64,000 nt of DNA from CAXBGS01 sp963975425 (GTDB taxonomy: Bacteria; Planctomycetota; Planctomycetia; Pirellulales; Pirellulaceae): assembly GCA_963975425.1 (NCBI GenBank), contig CAXBGS010000007.1, positions 62,001 to 126,000 of the forward strand. The letters run 5' to 3'. Of the stretch, positions 51,930 through 60,412 are shown piece by piece (position 1 is the first letter of the stretch; each line of letters opens with the position of its first letter). The notes beneath the pieces were generated by a model. The model was not told the origin of the DNA. It did no database searches and saw nothing but the letters and a program-made list of their open reading frames with translations. A program made the position numbers and the translations under genes.

Positions 51930-53218
51930 ATAAATCCAAGCCCACCGGTTGGTGGCGATGGCTCAGCATCCTGGCGACCATGCTGGTTTGTGTGGGCATC
52001 TTTGTGGCCGCTGCTGCCGCCATCGTCGTGATCAACCGAACCGAACCGACAGCCAAGCAAATCAAGGCAACCCGTAAGTCGTCTGCACTGGTGGACACCA
52101 TCGTGGTCCGGCATGGCAGCTATGCACCGCGACTGAGTATCCTCGGCACCGTCTTGCCGTCGCGCGACATCACGCTGAGTCCGCGTGTCAGCGGTCAAGT
52201 GACGGATGTTTCCGATGCGTTTGTCCCAGGCGGAATCGTGCGCAAAGGCGACGTGCTGCTGAAGATCGATGCGGCGGACTTTGAAAATCAGTGGTCGATT
52301 CGTGTCAGCGAATTAGAACAAAAGATCGCGTCGTTAAAGATTGAAGAAGGCCGGCAAAGTCTTGCGGAAAAGGAACTAAAACTTCTCGAAAGCACAATCG
52401 ACGATGCCAATCGAGACTTGGTGTTACGCGGTCCGCAAATTGCCTCGATCCGCGCCGAAGTCAACGCGGCCAAAGCCGCCGTTGCACGTGCCAAACTTGA
52501 CCTGGATCGAGCGACCATTGTTGCTCCGTTCGACGCACAGATCATTTCTCAATCCGTCAACATTGGATCGCAAGTTTCACCCGGCGATGATCTGGCACGA
52601 CTGGTCGGAACGAGCCAGTACTGGATCTCGGCCGCCCTCCCGGTACGCAGTTTACGCTGGGTGCAATTTCCCGGTCCGAACCGAGAAGGCTCCACCGTCG
52701 TTCTGCGAAATGCCGACGCTTGGCCACCCGGCACCATGCGAACCGGTCGCGTTGCGCGGATGATCGGCACCGTCAACGAACAAACACGCTTGGCTCAAGT
52801 CCTGATCACCGTCGATGATCCCCTTGGCATTAATTCACAACAACGGCAATCACAGACGCCAATTTCCCAGACGCTCGATTCACAGAACCCTCAGGACGGC
52901 TTGCCTCCCCTGATTCTGCAATCGTTGCTGCAGGTCGAAATCGAAGGTCGTCCGATCGAAAATGTGGTTCGGCTGCCGCGAGAATACGTTCGCGATCAGG
53001 ACACCGTCTGGGTCATGAATGAGGAAAAGTTAGAGATCCGTGCTTGTCAGGTCGTCTTTCGCGACGCGGATCATGCCTACATTGCCGACGGTTTACAAGA
53101 CGGCGATGAAGTGGTGACGACGACACTTGCAACCGTCGCCGAAGGCGTCGGGTTGAAACGCATTGGCAATACGTCCAACGACCAACCGATTGATACCGAT
53201 GAGTCGTTCGATGGATGA
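51926..53218 (+). CDS. RND efflux periplasmic adaptor (membrane fusion protein)
   Basis: 430 residues. One N-terminal transmembrane anchor (ILATMLVCVGIFVAAAAAIVVI) precedes the adaptor domains: a barrel-sandwich/lipoyl half (RLSILGTVLPSRDITLSPRVSGQVTDV, GIVRKGDVLLKID), an alpha-helical hairpin (residues about 120-195), the second lipoyl half (TIVAPFDAQIISQSVNIGSQVSPGDDLARLV) and a beta-barrel to the C-terminus. It bridges the inner-membrane pump and the outer-membrane channel. The start overlaps the channel gene by 4 bases and the pump gene starts inside its 3' end, so all three are translated together. Confidence 0.94.
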   Translation: MNKSKPTGWWRWLSILATMLVCVGIFVAAAAAIVVINRTEPTAKQIKATRKSSALVDTIVVRHGSYAPRLSILGTVLPSRDITLSPRVSGQVTDVSDAFVPGGIVRKGDVLLKIDAADFENQWSIRVSELEQKIASLKIEEGRQSLAEKELKLLESTIDDANRDLVLRGPQIASIRAEVNAAKAAVARAKLDLDRATIVAPFDAQIISQSVNIGSQVSPGDDLARLVGTSQYWISAALPVRSLRWVQFPGPNREGSTVVLRNADAWPPGTMRTGRVARMIGTVNEQTRLAQVLITVDDPLGINSQQRQSQTPISQTLDSQNPQDGLPPLILQSLLQVEIEGRPIENVVRLPREYVRDQDTVWVMNEEKLEIRACQVVFRDADHAYIADGLQDGDEVVTTTLATVAEGVGLKRIGNTSNDQPIDTDESFDG

Positions 53219-56200
53219 TGCTGTCGCCGAAACGAAGTCGCCGCGCGGACCGATCGCGTGGATGGCGCATAATTCCATTGCAGCGAATCTGTTGATGAGT
53301 CTGCTGTTGGGCGGCGGCGTGTGGACGGCCGCGATGATGCAGAAAGAAGTCTTTCCGCAATTCTTGCTGGACGTGGTTGAAGTGGAAGTGGGCTATCCCG
53401 GCGCGGCCCCGGAAGAAGTCGAGCAGGGGATTCTGCAGCCGATTGAAGGTGCGGTTCGCGGCGTGGAAGGTATCCGTTCCATCGTCAGCGAAGCTCGTGA
53501 AGGTCGCGGGACGGTCGTCATCGAGATCGTTGCCGGTCAACAACGAATGAAAGCGTTTCAGGACATCGACCAGGCGATCAGTCGTATCCGAACCTTTCCC
53601 GAGAACATTGAACAACCCGAGGTAAGGCTGCAATCCCAGCAAGAAGAAGCGGTTCAGGTGGCATTGTACGGTCCGGTCGATATTTGGACGTTGCGTAAGC
53701 TGGCCGAACAACTCCGCGACACCTTGCAAGCTCACGAAGACATCACGCAGGTCGAATTGCGTCGCGTTCCGGCCTACGTCACGCATGTGGAAATCCCCCG
53801 ACAGACGTTGCGGCAATACGGGCTAACCTTGCCCCGAGTCGCGGACATCATTCGTAACGCTAGCCGCGATGTCGCAGCCGGCAGCATCCAGACCACGGCG
53901 GGTGAAATCTTGCTGCGGGTGAAGGCACGCAAGCAGTGGGCGGACGAATTCGCGCGAATCGAGATTGTCTCGGCAGATTCGGGTCCGTCGGTCACGCTCG
54001 GAGACATCGCGACGATCCGTGACGGCTTCGAGGAGGTCGGCTTTCATTCGCAATTCAGTTCGACGCCTTCGGTCGAATTGGATGTCTTTCGCGTCGGGTC
54101 TCAGTCGCCGATCGAAGTCGCACGCGCCGTGGAAAACACAATGGCAGACTTTGAAACCGTCCTGCCTCCGGGCGTGAAATGGCGGATCGACAGAAACAAT
54201 GCCGAGGAATTCCGACGACGACTTTTCTTGGTGCTCGAAAATGCGGTGCTTGCCGTTGGCATCGTCCTGCTGATACTCGCCATGTTTCTGGAATTCCGAC
54301 TGGCGTTCTGGGTGATGATGGGAATGGCGGTCAGCTTCGTCGGCGGTGTGCTGTTTCTGCCAGCGGTTGGCGTCAGCATTAATATGATCTCGCTGTTCGG
54401 TTTTCTGGTCGTGCTAGGAATCGTGGTCGATGATGCAGTCGTGGTCGGCGAAAATGTTTACGAGAAACGGCAAGCCAGCGGCGACAACGAACTTGCCGCG
54501 ATCGAGGGAACCCGGGAAGTCGCCGGGCCGGTCACGTTCAGCATCCTGACCAACATCGTCGCGTTTGTACCGCTGATGTTCATTCCCGGCGAAACGGGAA
54601 AGTTCTGGGCTCCTTTGCCGATTGTCGTCATCATCGTCCTGATTTTGTCGCTGATCGAATCGCTGTTCATTCTGCCCGCGCACCTTGCTCACGTTCGGAA
54701 TACGAAAACACGACGTACCGGTTTGCGATCACGGCTTCACGCAGCCCAGCAAGCGTTCAGCCGTGGATTCAATCGACTCGTGGAATTCACATTCGCCCCA
54801 GTTCTGGCTCTGTGTTTGCGGGTTCGCTACATCACAACAGCGATCGCGATTGCCTTGTTTGCCATCGTCGTCGGTTACGCCAACAGTGCCCACATGGGCC
54901 TGATCTTGATGCCGGAAGTTTCTGCCGACGAGATCGAAGCGGGCGTACGAATGCCCGTTGGAACGACCCAGGATCAAGCCGCCGAGATTGCCGAAGCTGT
55001 GACCAGGGCAAGCCTGGAAATGTTCGAAAAATACAACCTTGACGAAGTCGCCGAGGGTATCAAAACGAACGTGCGAGGCCAAAGTTTTATCGACGTCGAG
55101 ATCGTGTTGAAACCGCCAGATGAGCGTGACATGACGGCCAACGAAGTGATCGATTTGTGGCGTGAGTCGATCGGTGATCTGCCTGGGGTCAATCAAGTCA
55201 CCTTTGAGGCGGAAAGCGGTCCAGGCGGACACCGTCGCCCGATCAGCATCGATCTAAGCCATAGCGATATCAGCGTGCTTGAGCGAGCCGCCGCCGCGTT
55301 TGTCCAGCGGGCCGGGGCTTACGCCTACGCACGCGATGTCAGCGACAATTACAACAAGGGTAAATCTCAATACGATGTGCATTTACGTCCCGAAGGCCGT
55401 GCACTTGGATTGACCGATGCCGAACTGGGCAATCAATTACGCGGTGCCTTTTTCGGGTCGCTGGCGTTGCGATTGCTGCGCGGTACCAACGAGATTGAGG
55501 TGCGTGTCAAGCTGCCTGAGGACCAGCGAGAAGATTTGTACAACCTTGAGGATCTGATTATCCGCACGCCATCGGGAGCCGAGGTTCCACTGTTGGACGT
55601 GGCGACCGTTACCGAAACGGATGCGTTTTCATCGATCAATCGCCGCGAAGGTCGTCGTGTGATCAATGTCTCGATGGATGTCGAGCCGAAACGAGCGGTA
55701 ACGCAGTTGATCACGGCGCTTACCAATGAAGAACTGCCCAGGTTGCGCCAGGATTTTCCGGGCATCACATGGACGTTCGAGGGAAGTGATGCGGAACTGC
55801 GCCGCGCGACATCGTCGCTGTGGGGCACATTCGGTCTCGCGCTCGCGATCATCTATTCACTGCTGGCCGTGGCTTTTCGCGGCTACATCCAACCGCTAAT
55901 TGTGCTCGTTGCCATTCCGTTTGGAATCGTCGGTGCCGTCCTCGGACACATCGTGCTCGGCTACGATCTATCGTTGGTTAGCTTCATGGGAGTGATCGCG
56001 TTATCAGGAGTCGTGATCAATGACTCTCTGATCATGATTGACTATGCCAATCGTCGCCGAAAAGAATGTTCCGCGTACGAAGCAATCACCCAGGCGGGGC
56101 TTCGGCGTTTCCGACCAATTCTGTTGACAACGCTTACGACGTTCGGCGGACTGATCCCGTTGATCTTCGAAAAATCGTTGCAAGCACAATACATCATCCC

Positions 56201-56321
56201 GATGGCAATCTCACTCGGCTTTGGAATTCTCTTCGCGACCGCGATAATTTTGGTGCTGGTTCCCTGTCTGTATCTGATTCTCGAAGACGTTCGCAGCTTT
56301 TTCAAGAAAACGACGACTTAG
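53199..56321 (+). CDS. RND-family efflux transporter, inner-membrane pump
   Basis: 1040 residues from MSRSMDDAV (a Met four codons later is equally possible); the start overlaps the adaptor gene by 20 bases. The AcrB-type layout is complete: TM1 near residue 30 (NSIAANLLMSLLLGGGVW), a first periplasmic loop with VGYPGAAPEEVEQGILQPIE, TM2-6 with ISLFGFLVVLGIVVDDAVVVGENVYE (paired Asp of the proton path), a second periplasmic loop, and TM8-12 with SFMGVIALSGVVINDSLIMIDYANRRR. The sequence style is that of the uncharacterised AcrB/AcrD/AcrF group close to Cu/multidrug pumps. It uses proton influx to expel a substrate that the sequence does not define. No local regulator gene is adjacent. Confidence 0.95.
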   Translation: MSRSMDDAVAETKSPRGPIAWMAHNSIAANLLMSLLLGGGVWTAAMMQKEVFPQFLLDVVEVEVGYPGAAPEEVEQGILQPIEGAVRGVEGIRSIVSEAREGRGTVVIEIVAGQQRMKAFQDIDQAISRIRTFPENIEQPEVRLQSQQEEAVQVALYGPVDIWTLRKLAEQLRDTLQAHEDITQVELRRVPAYVTHVEIPRQTLRQYGLTLPRVADIIRNASRDVAAGSIQTTAGEILLRVKARKQWADEFARIEIVSADSGPSVTLGDIATIRDGFEEVGFHSQFSSTPSVELDVFRVGSQSPIEVARAVENTMADFETVLPPGVKWRIDRNNAEEFRRRLFLVLENAVLAVGIVLLILAMFLEFRLAFWVMMGMAVSFVGGVLFLPAVGVSINMISLFGFLVVLGIVVDDAVVVGENVYEKRQASGDNELAAIEGTREVAGPVTFSILTNIVAFVPLMFIPGETGKFWAPLPIVVIIVLILSLIESLFILPAHLAHVRNTKTRRTGLRSRLHAAQQAFSRGFNRLVEFTFAPVLALCLRVRYITTAIAIALFAIVVGYANSAHMGLILMPEVSADEIEAGVRMPVGTTQDQAAEIAEAVTRASLEMFEKYNLDEVAEGIKTNVRGQSFIDVEIVLKPPDERDMTANEVIDLWRESIGDLPGVNQVTFEAESGPGGHRRPISIDLSHSDISVLERAAAAFVQRAGAYAYARDVSDNYNKGKSQYDVHLRPEGRALGLTDAELGNQLRGAFFGSLALRLLRGTNEIEVRVKLPEDQREDLYNLEDLIIRTPSGAEVPLLDVATVTETDAFSSINRREGRRVINVSMDVEPKRAVTQLITALTNEELPRLRQDFPGITWTFEGSDAELRRATSSLWGTFGLALAIIYSLLAVAFRGYIQPLIVLVAIPFGIVGAVLGHIVLGYDLSLVSFMGVIALSGVVINDSLIMIDYANRRRKECSAYEAITQAGLRRFRPILLTTLTTFGGLIPLIFEKSLQAQYIIPMAISLGFGILFATAIILVLVPCLYLILEDVRSFFKKTTT

Positions 56322-56483
56322 TAACGCGAGTCATCCGCCCCGAAAATCGTATCAACACGTCGTGCCAATTCGTGCTCGTGACGTTCTCGCAATTTCCGGC
56401 GTTTCAAATCTCAGTGAGCCGTCCAGGGGTGAGGTCCGGCGGTGAAGCCCAGGGGTACTGCGCAGTGCAACGTGCCGAATCGT

Positions 56484-57245
56484 TTACGGGTTTCCGCTAA
56501 CAATGAAGTCACTTGCCCAGTCCATGGGCATGTTGCTGAGCGCGTTGCCCAGTGTGTCTGCCCACCACTGCGTCGCCTGCGCCAAATCCGCTTCGGTGAA
56601 TCGGCGAAACGTCGGTACGGTGGCTTGGTTCGAAAGTACCGCAATATCAATCGGGTAATCGACATCCGTGACGCTGGCGCGTGTCGCATCAAAGGCCAGC
56701 AGGGCTAAGCCGATGGCCGACCGTAGCGAAGTTTGATAAGTCAGCAGTCGGTCAAGGATCGGCTTGCCGTAATAAGTCCGGCCAATCACGAAATAGGGAG
56801 CGTCTTCGACGGCTTCGATCCAGTTGCCTTCCGGATACACATAAAACAGCTGAGGCGTGGCATCGCCGATTAACCGTCCACCAATGATCGCATGCGAGTT
56901 GAACTTGTGATTGGTCGACTGCAAAGCCTCGCCGTCCTCGGCCTTGACGCGACGCAGTTGTTCGCCAAAGCGATTGACCAACTGATACAAGCGGTCAACG
57001 CTCTGCTGATTCGATTGTACGCTCTGCTGATTCGATTGTGCTTCGTTGCGAAGTGACTCGTCCAGATAGATAAGCGTCTTGTCGCGAACCGATCTAAGTC
57101 CACTGGTCATCGTGAACAAGCTTTGGCCATTATGTTGGAACTCGGCCAGTTTTTGCTTATTCGATTGCTCGCTTCCTCGGACAATGCGTGTGTCCGCGAG
57201 CGCAACAATTCCTTCGCTTACCTTGATACCAATACAGAATGTCAT
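56484..57245 (-). CDS. Anbu-type bacterial proteasome-like peptidase
   Basis: 253 residues starting MTFCIGIKVSEGIVALADTRI. After removal of Met, Thr1 is the expected N-terminal nucleophile. Asp17 in ADTR and a Lys near position 31 complete the proteasome beta-type active site. No propeptide is present, as in Anbu (ancestral beta subunit) proteins. Further family features are FTMTSGLRSVRDKTLIYL and a central HAIIGGRL strand. A 21-base tandem duplication at about 57010-57055 gives QSNQQSV twice in the helical region. The start overlaps the transglutaminase stop (ATGA), so the two are coupled. Anbu operons are known to include transglutaminase, alpha-E and ATP-grasp genes; only the transglutaminase partner is present here. 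Confidence 0.9.
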   Translation of the reverse strand: MTFCIGIKVSEGIVALADTRIVRGSEQSNKQKLAEFQHNGQSLFTMTSGLRSVRDKTLIYLDESLRNEAQSNQQSVQSNQQSVDRLYQLVNRFGEQLRRVKAEDGEALQSTNHKFNSHAIIGGRLIGDATPQLFYVYPEGNWIEAVEDAPYFVIGRTYYGKPILDRLLTYQTSLRSAIGLALLAFDATRASVTDVDYPIDIAVLSNQATVPTFRRFTEADLAQATQWWADTLGNALSNMPMDWASDFIVSGNP

Positions 57246-58084
57246 GCTGAACTGACTGCCGTTTCCACGTTGTTGGGATCGAGTAACTCGTCATCTTGCT
57301 GACTTTCTTTTGCCCACACCTCCATCTCGGTGCTTGTCGCGCTGCCGCGAATCGTGCTAAACGCAACGTCGGCAGCGTCACGTCCGGTTCCAATTCGCAC
57401 GAAACCGCCAACGGGGGCAAGCCGCGTAGCATCGAACAAGAACCAGCGGCCATCTAGATAAGCTTCAAAGAAGCCGTGGAAGTCAGGCGGGTTTAAGTTG
57501 ACCGCATATCCAGCGACGTATCGCGCCGGAATGCCCATCGCGCGACACAGGCTAATTGCGACATGGGCAAAGTCTCGACAGACACCTTTCTTTTGCCCGA
57601 GTACGTCACAAGCCGTTGTTGTCGGCCCCGTGCTTCCTGAGGTGTAGGCTAATTCGTCGTAGACCCAATTGCAGATGGCGGTCACGCGCGAATATCCCGG
57701 CAACAACGTTCCAAACTGCTCCATCGCAAAACCCAGCAGCTCGTCCGATTCGCAATAGCGGCTCGGGTTCAAATAGGTCAGCACGTCGGGTGGAAGCTTT
57801 TCATACGGGGTCTCGCCGACGTCAGTTGCTTCGACCTTCTCTGCATCAAGATTGACCGTTGCGTCATAACTGATCTGAAGATCGCCTGGCATGACCGAGA
57901 GGCGGACCAGTCGGTTTCCGAGCGGTCCTACGGCGCACTCTTCAATCTTATGGAATGGATCAACGCGAAACGCTTCGCTGACAATTTGCTGGTGTTCATT
58001 TCGGGCGACCGAAATATTAAACAGGAACGTTGTGGGTGCTTTGACTTGGTAGCCGATTCGGCTGCCAACTTTGATTTGATTCAT
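57242..58084 (-). CDS. Transglutaminase-like cysteine peptidase, Anbu partner
   Basis: 280 residues, no signal peptide. The N-terminal beta-rich domain (about 1-110: GYQVKAPTTFLFNISVARNEHQQIV) is the bacterial transglutaminase-like N-terminal region. The core (about 150-255) has the catalytic triad: Cys in QKKGVCRDFAHVAISLCRAM, His in PPDFHGFFEAYLDGRW and Asp in FLFDATRLAP. Such proteins hydrolyse or form amide bonds. With Anbu they have been proposed to process a peptide tag or small peptide-like product in a conserved operon type. No ribosome site is visible before the ATG, so it may be translated from a leaderless or weak start. Confidence 0.93.
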   Translation of the reverse strand: MNQIKVGSRIGYQVKAPTTFLFNISVARNEHQQIVSEAFRVDPFHKIEECAVGPLGNRLVRLSVMPGDLQISYDATVNLDAEKVEATDVGETPYEKLPPDVLTYLNPSRYCESDELLGFAMEQFGTLLPGYSRVTAICNWVYDELAYTSGSTGPTTTACDVLGQKKGVCRDFAHVAISLCRAMGIPARYVAGYAVNLNPPDFHGFFEAYLDGRWFLFDATRLAPVGGFVRIGTGRDAADVAFSTIRGSATSTEMEVWAKESQQDDELLDPNNVETAVSSA

Positions 58085-58805
58085 GATTGGATCAAGTGAT
58101 AGTGGTGGTTATGGTTGTTGACATGCCGATGGCATCACATTTTCGTTTCGGTATGCATCCGCTTGGGGCTTACGCCGGGGATGATCTTAACGTTCCGTCC
58201 GCCGTTGAGCCGATTATATCGATCGCCAGTTGTGATTCTGCAATAACATCGCAATCGCTCTCGCCGGCGTATGCGAGACGCGTAAGCTCTTGGTCGTCAC
58301 ATTCGCGGTTTGACCACTGAGGTCGTTTTCAGTCCATCTTCCAAGCGGTTCGCCAACCGCGTCGCATCGCCGGCTCTCCCGTTCGCCATCCATCGAGTCG
58401 TGTCTATCTCATGGGCTCAGCGCTGTGGGGTTGCCCGTTTCCAGGCAGTGTTCGCGAACCATGCCCGTTTCAACGCTCTCCTGGGTGGCGACTTACGGCA
58501 TGCCGATCGGCATTTCGTTGGAAGTCAGTTACGTGGCTCGCTGAGAGTGCAAACGGCGTACCGATGTGCCGCCTCGAGAATTTCCGTAAATCAACGTCGC
58601 AGGTCGAAATCAATTATCGCAGTGAGCCATCAGCCAAATCAAAGCAAACATCGTTAACTGCGAGATCAATTGTTCAACTGGCGATTTCACCGAACCGCCG
58701 AGTGGATGTGTTCTGAGAAAGCAGCCGAACGACGCAAAGAGACGCCGGCTGATCAGAAGCCGGACCGCGGATCCCGAACATGAGGGCCCGAAATTGCCGT
58801 AGCGG
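58085..58805. other. Intergenic, no gene recognised
   Basis: 721 bases between the short-chain dehydrogenase stop and the transglutaminase start, both on the minus strand. Frames on both strands are short and featureless. It should contain the Anbu operon promoter; no dyad or hairpin stood out. Confidence 0.55.
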
Positions 58806-59543
58806 TCAGTTGGACATCCCGCCGTCGGCCCGGATGTGTTGACCAGTGATCCATTTGCCATCGTTGCCGGCCAAGAACGAGACCACCGACGCAATGTCTT
58901 CTGGTGTGCCCAATCGGTCAAACGCGGACAGGTCAATAAACGTTTGCTTTTTACCTGAGTCGCTTTCGTCAAACATCCCTGGGCTCGTTGCACCCGGGCG
59001 GACACTATTGACCGTGATCTTTCGTGTGCCGACTTCCTTTGACAACGAGATCAGCATCGCGTCAATCGCTGCCTTGGTTGCTGAATAGATTCCCGTTCCT
59101 GCACGCGGTCGCTCGGCCAGTTGCGAGGAGACAAAGACGATACTTCCACCAGGCCGAACGCGTCTGGCGGCTTCGCGGATCGTCACGAACGCTCCGCGAG
59201 TGTTAACGGCGAACAATTTGTCAAAGTCTTCAGTACGGCAGTCTGCAATCGTTCCGCCGATCATGGCACCCGCGTTCGCTACCACGACATCGACACCACC
59301 GAACTGTGCAGCGGTTCGCTGGAACAATCGCTCGATATCGGACTCGATGGTGATGTCTGCCGCCACCGCGAAGGCGTGGCCTTTCTCACGTTCGATTTCT
59401 GTAACGACGGAGGTTGCTGCGTCCTGATCCGAACCGTAGTGCACAACCACGTTGAAGCCATCGCGGGCCAAGCGCCGGCAAATTTCTCCGCCTATCCCCC
59501 CTGAACCTCCAGTGACAATCGCTGTTTGCTTTGTATGACTCAT
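58806..59543 (-). CDS. Short-chain dehydrogenase/reductase (SDR)
   Basis: 245 residues, classical SDR. The cofactor-binding motif TGGSGGIGGEICRRL is at the N-terminus, with VVVANAGAM (NAG), the catalytic Ser in SIVFVSSQLA, YSATKAAIDAM (YxxxK) and the NSVRPGATSPG loop. A basic/His residue after beta-2 (VVHYGSD) leaves the NAD/NADP preference open. Substrate unknown; related enzymes reduce 3-oxoacyl or sugar ketones. The start overlaps the stop of the DoxX gene by 4 bases (ATGA), so they form an operon. Confidence 0.95.
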   Translation of the reverse strand: MSHTKQTAIVTGGSGGIGGEICRRLARDGFNVVVHYGSDQDAATSVVTEIEREKGHAFAVAADITIESDIERLFQRTAAQFGGVDVVVANAGAMIGGTIADCRTEDFDKLFAVNTRGAFVTIREAARRVRPGGSIVFVSSQLAERPRAGTGIYSATKAAIDAMLISLSKEVGTRKITVNSVRPGATSPGMFDESDSGKKQTFIDLSAFDRLGTPEDIASVVSFLAGNDGKWITGQHIRADGGMSN

Positions 59544-59977
59544 GACCGCTTTTCATCCACGGTAAAACGGTCGTAATCGCGAAGCAGCCATAGCGCGACG
59601 CACGCGGCCAGCATGGGCCAAGCAGCGTAGAAAAGCAGATTCGGCTTTTCCCATGGATTCATGTACTGTTTATACGCGCTTAGTGTCGAGACGGTGTGCA
59701 GCCCCGTGATCAGAGCGTAAGAGACCGTCCGCCAGGTGCCGGTGACAAACATCACCACCAGCAACATCTGCACGATCCCGATGGCGAAAACGAGTTCGTT
59801 ACCCAGCCCTTTCATCATGTAGTACTTTTCCCACACCAAGGCCGCGTGCTCTGGATTCAAGAACTTGTCCAGTGTCCACATAAAAAACACCAAGCCGACG
59901 CCGCAGCGTAGCAACAACAGCGCCCAAGACAGTCGGGGTTCGAGAGCGGTGGGTGATGGATTATCTTGAAGTGTCAT
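59540..59977 (-). CDS. DoxX-like membrane protein
   Basis: 145 residues from the ATG preceded by AAAGG; a longer upstream frame lacks coding character. Four transmembrane segments: SWALLLLRCGVGLVFFMWTLDKFL, ELVFAIGIVQMLLVVMFV, VSYALITGLHTVSTL and FYAAWPMLAACVALWLL. The first helix with LDKF resembles DoxX proteins, small redox-associated inner-membrane proteins. Coupling to a short-chain dehydrogenase suggests a shared oxidoreductive step, but that is inference. Confidence 0.82.
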   Translation of the reverse strand: MTLQDNPSPTALEPRLSWALLLLRCGVGLVFFMWTLDKFLNPEHAALVWEKYYMMKGLGNELVFAIGIVQMLLVVMFVTGTWRTVSYALITGLHTVSTLSAYKQYMNPWEKPNLLFYAAWPMLAACVALWLLRDYDRFTVDEKRS

Positions 59978-60412
59978 AAAGTCCGGCCTTTGTAAGTGGA
60001 ATGCTTTTGGGGTGATGGGCGGACGCGTGAAGTGTCCGCCAAGGCACTGCCCATGGATCAAAAGTGTGACAGTCTGGACGCGCGTGTTTCTCAGTCTCGA
60101 TTCGATCGGTTGCATCGCAGGAGCGCGAAGCTGAATGTCCACCGTATACGGCTTGCTCGACACGCCCGCATCAAGTTGACGACGGGTGCCATCACGGATG
60201 TTTGTGAGTTCAAGACGTCGGTCACGATGATGGAATTGTGATGGATCGCGATCGAAAATTTGCGTGGTAAGAAACGCAGAAACGGTCTTGGGCGTTTGAT
60301 CTGCAGGAATGTCACCGGACTTAAAAGAAAGCTCCCACAAAGCCGTCAAGACACCAAATATTCGTTTGGTGTCTTACAAGGGAGCATGCACGGACAACGG
60401 CCCACGTTGCGA
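59978..60412. other. Intergenic between sulfatase and DoxX gene, with nested hairpin
   Basis: 435 bases on the minus strand after the second sulfatase and before the DoxX gene. Apart from the nested inverted repeat at 60331-60385, nothing was recognised. It must hold the DoxX-SDR promoter. Confidence 0.55.
60331..60385 (-). terminator. Nested perfect inverted repeat after the sulfatase gene
   Basis: An inner perfect 11-bp stem, AAGACACCAAA (60348-60358) with TTTGGTGTCTT (60365-60375), has a 6-base loop TATTCG. An outer 6-bp stem pairs GCTCCC (60331-60336) with GGGAGC (60380-60385). It begins 28 bases after the sulfatase stop on the minus strand, the right place for a transcription end, but there is no T-run immediately after the inner stem. 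It may be a terminator, an mRNA 3'-stabiliser or an operator. Confidence 0.55.

Noticed and set aside
59978..60349. N-terminal extension of the DoxX protein by 124 residues
   Set aside because: The extension has no DoxX or export features; the internal ATG at 59977 has a good ribosome site and begins the conserved domain.
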